Part shown: in pieces, positions 61,448 through 64,000 of the stretch
Layout of the letters: every line of letters begins with the position of its first letter
Position numbering within the stretch: position 1 is the first letter of the stretch
Assembly: GCF_051020765.1 (NCBI RefSeq)
Contig: NC_134933.1
Location: 1,612,001 to 1,676,000 of the forward strand
Direction of reading: 5' to 3'
Source of the DNA: Lasioglossum baleicum
Lineage: Eukaryota; Arthropoda; Insecta; Hymenoptera; Halictidae
Length of the DNA stretch: 64,000 nt
Position numbers and translations under genes: made by a program
Notes under the pieces: generated by a model
Database searches by the model: none
What the model saw: only the letters and a program-made list of their open reading frames with translations
What the model was told of the DNA's origin: nothing

Positions 61448-61880
61448 CGAGGTGTGATCAAAAAGTAACGGAAATTTTGTAATTTCGCGTAAACATGTCT
61501 GAAATGTGTCTGTACATTGGTTGTCGTATTCGATGTTTAGTTTATTGGCAGCAGAAGGTTGCATGTCTTTTGATACGATCAGCGATTGTTCGTGGCGAGA
61601 CAATTCATGGCTTTTGCACCGCGATAATGCACCTGCTCACCTTTTATTGCTTGTTCATGATTTTTTGGCTATAACCAACACTGTAACGATGCCCGAGCCT
61701 CAATATTCACCAGACATGGCCTTGTGTGATTTTTCGTTTGCGCCCAAAATAAAGAGTACCTTAAAGGGTCGTTGTTTTCCAAAGACGAGATTAAAAGTGC
61801 ATCGCTGAAAGAGTTAAAAGCTTCCCCAAAGATTGCGTTCCAGAAGTATTTCTTGAGATTTCTAGAGAACCTGTATATTT
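61448..61880 (+). mobile_element. mariner fragment with 5' end
   Basis: Starts CGAGGTGTGATCAAAAAGTA after TA (61446-61447), a mariner-type terminal repeat. No matching right end is found, so the 3' end is lost. Confidence 0.75.
61584..61808 (+). pseudogene. mariner transposase fragment
   Basis: Reads SWRDNSWLLHRDNAPAH (second catalytic Asp), then PEPQYSPDMALCDFSFAPK (third Asp) and KSTLKGRCF, and then the frame is lost. It joins directly to leader sequence, so most of the N-terminal and first catalytic regions are deleted. A further lineage, distinct from the others here. Confidence 0.83.
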
Positions 61881-62603
61881 TTTAAATAAAGTATGTACTA
61901 GTTGAAATTTTTGTTGGCCAGGAAAATGGGTATTCCGTTGTATTACAAGGCTAGGCATCGATTATAGTTGTGCTGTATGGTATCACGTGGCTCACAAATT
62001 CGTTTCGCTTTGAACCGAGTGAAAATCAGCGTTCGAAATCGCGAAGTTGGAAAAGGCTCGATCGGCGGCGGCGTCCGATCCGCGAAATCAATTAACCAAT
62101 CGGCAGATAGGGTCCCGAGGCACGATTTGTCGACGTCAGGGAAATCGGTAGATCATCGATCACTCGAAAATCAAAGGAACCTATCCTCGATCTGTAAATA
62201 AAAGCCGAACGGCGCGCGGTAGGTAGAGACCCCCGGTTGCCACGCGAATCTGTTGCGCTCTCGCGAATGATGTTAATGATTCTCATAGAGCATGCTCGAT
62301 CACTCCGGATGATGTTTGCGCGTGATGTCTGTGATCGCTTATCTCGATCGATTCGATATTACTTTCCGATTTTATCCAGCGCTGCAACTATCAAACGAGT
62401 TTAAATGGTACAGGGCTTTCGATTTTTCATTTTCTGTTCATTACTGTTGCTATAATTAATTTATAATCGATACCGGATGAGCCATGATCGGCGGATATTA
62501 ACCTTAGTCTTGTGGCTGTTTATGTAAATCAAAATTATTATGGATCTCTGGAAATGGAGTTAAAGTTTGATTCTCGTGGACGACTCTTATTGTTAGTAAA
62601 GTT

Positions 62604-62952
62604 CTTAGGACAAAGTTACACTGTTTGAAGGGCCACATGTAACGGTGTAAGGGAAAACATTTTCGACGTCATTTTTTTATGAGATTTCAAGGTCATCGAT
62701 ATTTTTTTAAATGGAATGAGGTGTTTTTTAATACATCAATCGATGCAACTGGACATTCGTTATAAAAAAGTACTAACCTATATTTGTCGAAAAGTTAGTA
62801 GTTCACAAGATATTTAAATAACTTTTAGAGTTCTTTAAATTGAAATATCTCCTGAACTACTAACTTTTCGACATACATGCGTTAGTGCTATTTATAACGA
62901 ATGTCCATCTGCATCGATTCATGTATAAAAAAATACCTCATTCCATTTAAAA
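62604..62952. repeat. dispersed 110-bp repeat joined to a foldback
   Basis: 62604-62714 matches 17852-17965. From about 62703 to 62952 the sequence folds back: TTTAAATGGAATGAGGTGTT on the left and TACCTCATTCCATTTAAA on the right, with arms sharing GACATTCGTTATAA and CGAAAAGTTAGTAG. Non-coding. Confidence 0.8.
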
Positions 62953-63200
62953 CTAGAGGGTTATTGTTGCTCGCTCGCTTCGCTCGCTCGCGAGTAGGGT
63001 TGTTTTTGCTCGCTCGCTTCGCGAGCTCGCGGATAGGACTGCTCTTGCGAAAGGGTTAGTGGTACGCATGGCTAGTAGTACCTATAGCTATTAATGTTTT
63101 TTTGATTTGGTGTGTGACTCTCCACGAGCCACACAAAGAACTTCCCGATTCGTTAGTTGCAGTATATTATTATCATTATTTTTAGTACGTTTTAAGAAGA
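62953..63200. other. GCTCGC-rich segment, possible Helitron 3' terminus
   Basis: Contains two blocks of GCTCGCTCGCTTCGCTCGC-like sequence with small palindromes (CTCGCGAG, GCGAGCTCGC). Read on the minus strand it ends CTAG followed by T, which would suit a Helitron 3' end (CTRR then T). Speculative. Confidence 0.4.
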
Positions 63201-63970
63201 TTATACGTTTTCAGGGAAATTCAATAGTTTTCTACTTATCAAGATGTTTGCTATATGGCGTCGCCTTAAACGAACATCGTAGACTCGTTGCTCGCTTGGT
63301 TCCTTGTTATAGCGTACTGATGTTGCAAAATAAATTGTCTTAATTATTATAGTTTTTCGCAAACGATACGACTCCTCATTATCCGGGTTAGCAGTATTGA
63401 CCTTGGTTTTCTTCGATACTGTTAATTTAAATTGTCCCAAAATATATAAACCGCTCAATTTTGAAACTCTGCTCAGTGCTACATACAACATGTGTAAAGT
63501 TCGTTTTTCTGATGTTTTAAAATTCAAACATACTTTTCTCGTATGTTTGTCCCTGACTTTTATGAATCGTAATCGCTTCAGCAGGAACCACTGGAAATTG
63601 ACTACGTGTGATTTGATATTTTTCCTCACTCGACATATTTACTTGATTCGATATTTTTATTATTGGTGGCAAATTTTGATGAATATTTGCATTTTTCATA
63701 TAATCACGATAACGAGTTCTTACTTTCACTCCTACTCTGGCCAATTGAAAATCTAACCACAATATAGACGGAATTTTAGTATTTTCTTGAAAAGTAATAA
63801 ATTTTAATATTCCGCATGTGTGCTCCATTAACCAATCCGTTTTCAACATTAATGTTATTAATAATTATCATATTGTTTATATTAATTTTCAATTTAATCT
63901 CAGTTAATAATTCGTTTTGAACTGATTGTTTTTTTAAAGATTGTAATATAAATTTTTTTTGTACTTTCAT
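63201..63970 (-). pseudogene. Pif1/Helitron-type helicase, C-terminal part, frameshifted
   Basis: In order on the minus strand: INNINVENGLVNGAH, then TRSQFPVVPAEAITIHKSQG, then in another frame LNFKTSEKRTLHMLYVALSR and VSKLSGLYILGQF. These are the last helicase motifs (V and VI) of Pif1-like superfamily 1 helicases, as used by Helitron transposons. Frames break near 63530 and 63800. The N-terminal part lies beyond the window. Confidence 0.82.
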
Positions 63971-64000
63971 CGATATTCTTTGAAAATGTATTCTCGGGAG

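Overview
This is a stretch of insect nuclear genome. The features that point to a eukaryote are split exons with GT..AG borders, very long introns, dense transposons and microsatellites. The mix of mariner, hAT, Transib, PIF/Harbinger, piggyBac-type and non-LTR remnants suggests a hymenopteran, possibly an ant, but that is inference. I find one host protein-coding gene, and most of the other annotatable DNA is transposon-derived.

The host gene lies on the minus strand. It is an aristaless (al) orthologue: a paired-like homeobox transcription factor with a Q50 homeodomain and a C-terminal OAR motif. It is made of three coding exons: exon 1 (48421-48806), exon 2 (27033-27078, 46 bp) and exon 3 (11442-12035, with the stop). 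The reading frame is preserved across both junctions and gives 341 residues, or 282 if an internal Met is the true start. Intron 1 is about 21.3 kb and intron 2 about 15.0 kb, and both are packed with transposon insertions.

Layout. 1-5076 holds two copies of a repeat family with ends TAGTCCAGTCAA and 3-bp target duplications, plus an intact hAT MITE. 5077-11441 has a pogo-like MITE, an element with ends AGGGGAGACCG, and the downstream flank of al. Intron 2 (12036-27032) holds two Transib-type elements, one of which carries a RAG1-like transposase C-terminus. It also holds an internally deleted mariner sitting in a tandem repeat, a mariner 3' fragment and two more TAGTCC copies. Intron 1 (27079-48420) holds two further Transib-type elements, nested hAT MITEs, an inverted pair of deleted mariners, a decayed hAT transposase, a piggyBac-type MITE, a Harbinger-type end, and two mariner snap-back elements. 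48807-64000 lies upstream of al. It carries another piggyBac-type MITE, a TAGTCC copy, a non-LTR 3' end, a Harbinger remnant, a mariner fragment and a broken Pif1/Helitron-type helicase at the right edge.

The most interesting signals are two. First, four Transib-type elements begin with CACAGTG or a close variant, and three of them have an A-rich nonamer-like block 22-23 bp further in, like V(D)J recombination signal sequences; one encodes the matching RAG1-like C-terminus. Second, the abundant TAGTCCAGTCAA family has inverted internal modules, a private minisatellite and non-specific 3-bp target duplications, and I cannot assign it to a named superfamily. Because I worked by eye, element borders are exact where duplications are quoted and approximate elsewhere.
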